Source of the DNA: Ascidiimonas sp046199005
GTDB taxonomy: Bacteria > Bacteroidota > Bacteroidia > Flavobacteriales > Flavobacteriaceae
Assembly (NCBI GenBank): GCA_046199005.1
Contig: CP176050.1
Span: 3,844,001-3,908,000 of the forward strand
Length of the DNA: 64,000 nt
Direction of reading: 5' to 3'
Notes under the pieces: model-generated
Databases searched by the model: none
What the model was told of the DNA's origin: nothing
The model's input: only the letters and a program-made list of their open reading frames with translations
Part shown: positions 63,676-64,000 of the stretch, in pieces
Layout of the letters: every line of letters begins with the position of its first letter
Position numbering within the stretch: the first letter of the stretch is position 1
Position numbers and translations under genes: made by a program

Positions 63676-64000
63676 ATGAACAACTCTTCCTTTTTTGATA
63701 TTACGTCAGACTCCGATTTTGAAAGAAGGGCTATGCAGACCTTTTACCATCAATACGAACATAATAATGTCTATCAAACCTTCTGTAACTACTTAAAAAA
63801 AACTCCAGATCAAGTAAAATCTGTAGAAGATATTCCCTTTTTACCCATTCAATTCTTCAAAACTCATCAAGTAATTACAGGAACGAATCCAGTAAGTAAG
63901 ATTTTCACAAGCAGTGGTACCACCGGTAGTGTTAACAGCAAACATTATGTTACCGATCTTGCGATCTACGAAAACAGTTATCGAAAAGCATTTCAGCATT
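63676..64000 (+). CDS. LuxE-like acyl-protein synthetase/acyltransferase (partial)
   Basis: The ATG at 63676 starts a frame that stays open to the window end (108 codons visible). The sequence MNNSSFFDITSDSDFERRAM, the PFLPIQFFKTHQV segment and the ATP/acyl-binding loop IFTSSGTTGSVNSKHYV near residue 75 match LuxE/acyl-CoA-ligase-like proteins, which activate acyl groups or carboxylates. In flavobacteria such genes sit in lipid or polysaccharide modification clusters. The rest of the gene is outside the window. Confidence 0.85.
   Translation, partial: MNNSSFFDITSDSDFERRAMQTFYHQYEHNNVYQTFCNYLKKTPDQVKSVEDIPFLPIQFFKTHQVITGTNPVSKIFTSSGTTGSVNSKHYVTDLAIYENSYRKAFQH

Overview
The window looks like chromosomal DNA of a marine-type Flavobacteriaceae (Bacteroidota). 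The evidence is AT-rich sequence, two SusC/SusD pairs, type IX secretion (T9SS) C-terminal sorting domains, many SPII lipoproteins ending L-x-S-C or similar, and TAnnTTTG-like -7 promoter elements. A genus cannot be fixed from the sequence alone. No rRNA, tRNA or CRISPR array was seen.

Positions 1-23.6 kb hold a maltodextrin/starch utilisation locus. A minus-strand operon encodes an MFS sugar transporter, beta-phosphoglucomutase, a GH65 maltose phosphorylase, a periplasmic GH13 cyclomaltodextrinase/neopullulanase and a second amylase-like lipoprotein cut by the window edge. A LacI-type regulator (8421-7387) lies upstream. Two GAAAACGTTTTC operators, 21 bp apart, sit between it and the plus-strand SusC-SusD-SusE-amylase(T9SS)-FN3 lipoprotein operon. 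Together these bind starch at the surface, import oligosaccharides, split them in the periplasm and phosphorolyse maltose in the cytoplasm. A second SusC/SusD pair (18872-23534) follows with its own promoter and terminator and no enzyme gene. A complete IS3-family element (23603-24982) with 25-bp inverted repeats and a 3-bp target duplication sits just behind it.

Positions 25-29.4 kb hold the least familiar locus. Two tandem GG-leader peptides have a C-x4-C-x4-C core. They are divergent from a 533-aa protein with a glycosyltransferase-like DxD region and a possible C-terminal winged-helix domain, and convergent with a two-component system. I read this as a small candidate RiPP (ribosomally made, modified peptide) locus without a recognisable lanthipeptide synthetase or transporter.

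Positions 29.6-42.7 kb hold a tightly packed operon. It has three tandem paralogous FG-GAP/ASPIC-UnbV lipoproteins of about 1100 aa, a vanadium-haloperoxidase/PAP2-type lipoprotein, a GyrI-like membrane-anchored protein and a secreted beta-propeller-like protein. From 42.7 to 51.1 kb come a metallophosphatase fused to an outer-membrane barrel, an HD-domain/Pycsar-effector-like membrane protein, a GAF protein and a metallophosphoesterase.

Positions 51-58.5 kb are housekeeping: 2Fe-2S ferredoxin, ferredoxin-NADP reductase, NifU-C domain protein, Mrp ATPase, an alkyltransferase-like protein, a LysE exporter, TrmB, a MurG-like glycosyltransferase and a PhoP/PhoR-like two-component system. Positions 58.7-63.5 kb hold a TonB-dependent receptor, a beta-helix-like lipoprotein and a small T9SS-sorted protein. 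The window ends inside a LuxE-like acyl-protein synthetase gene.
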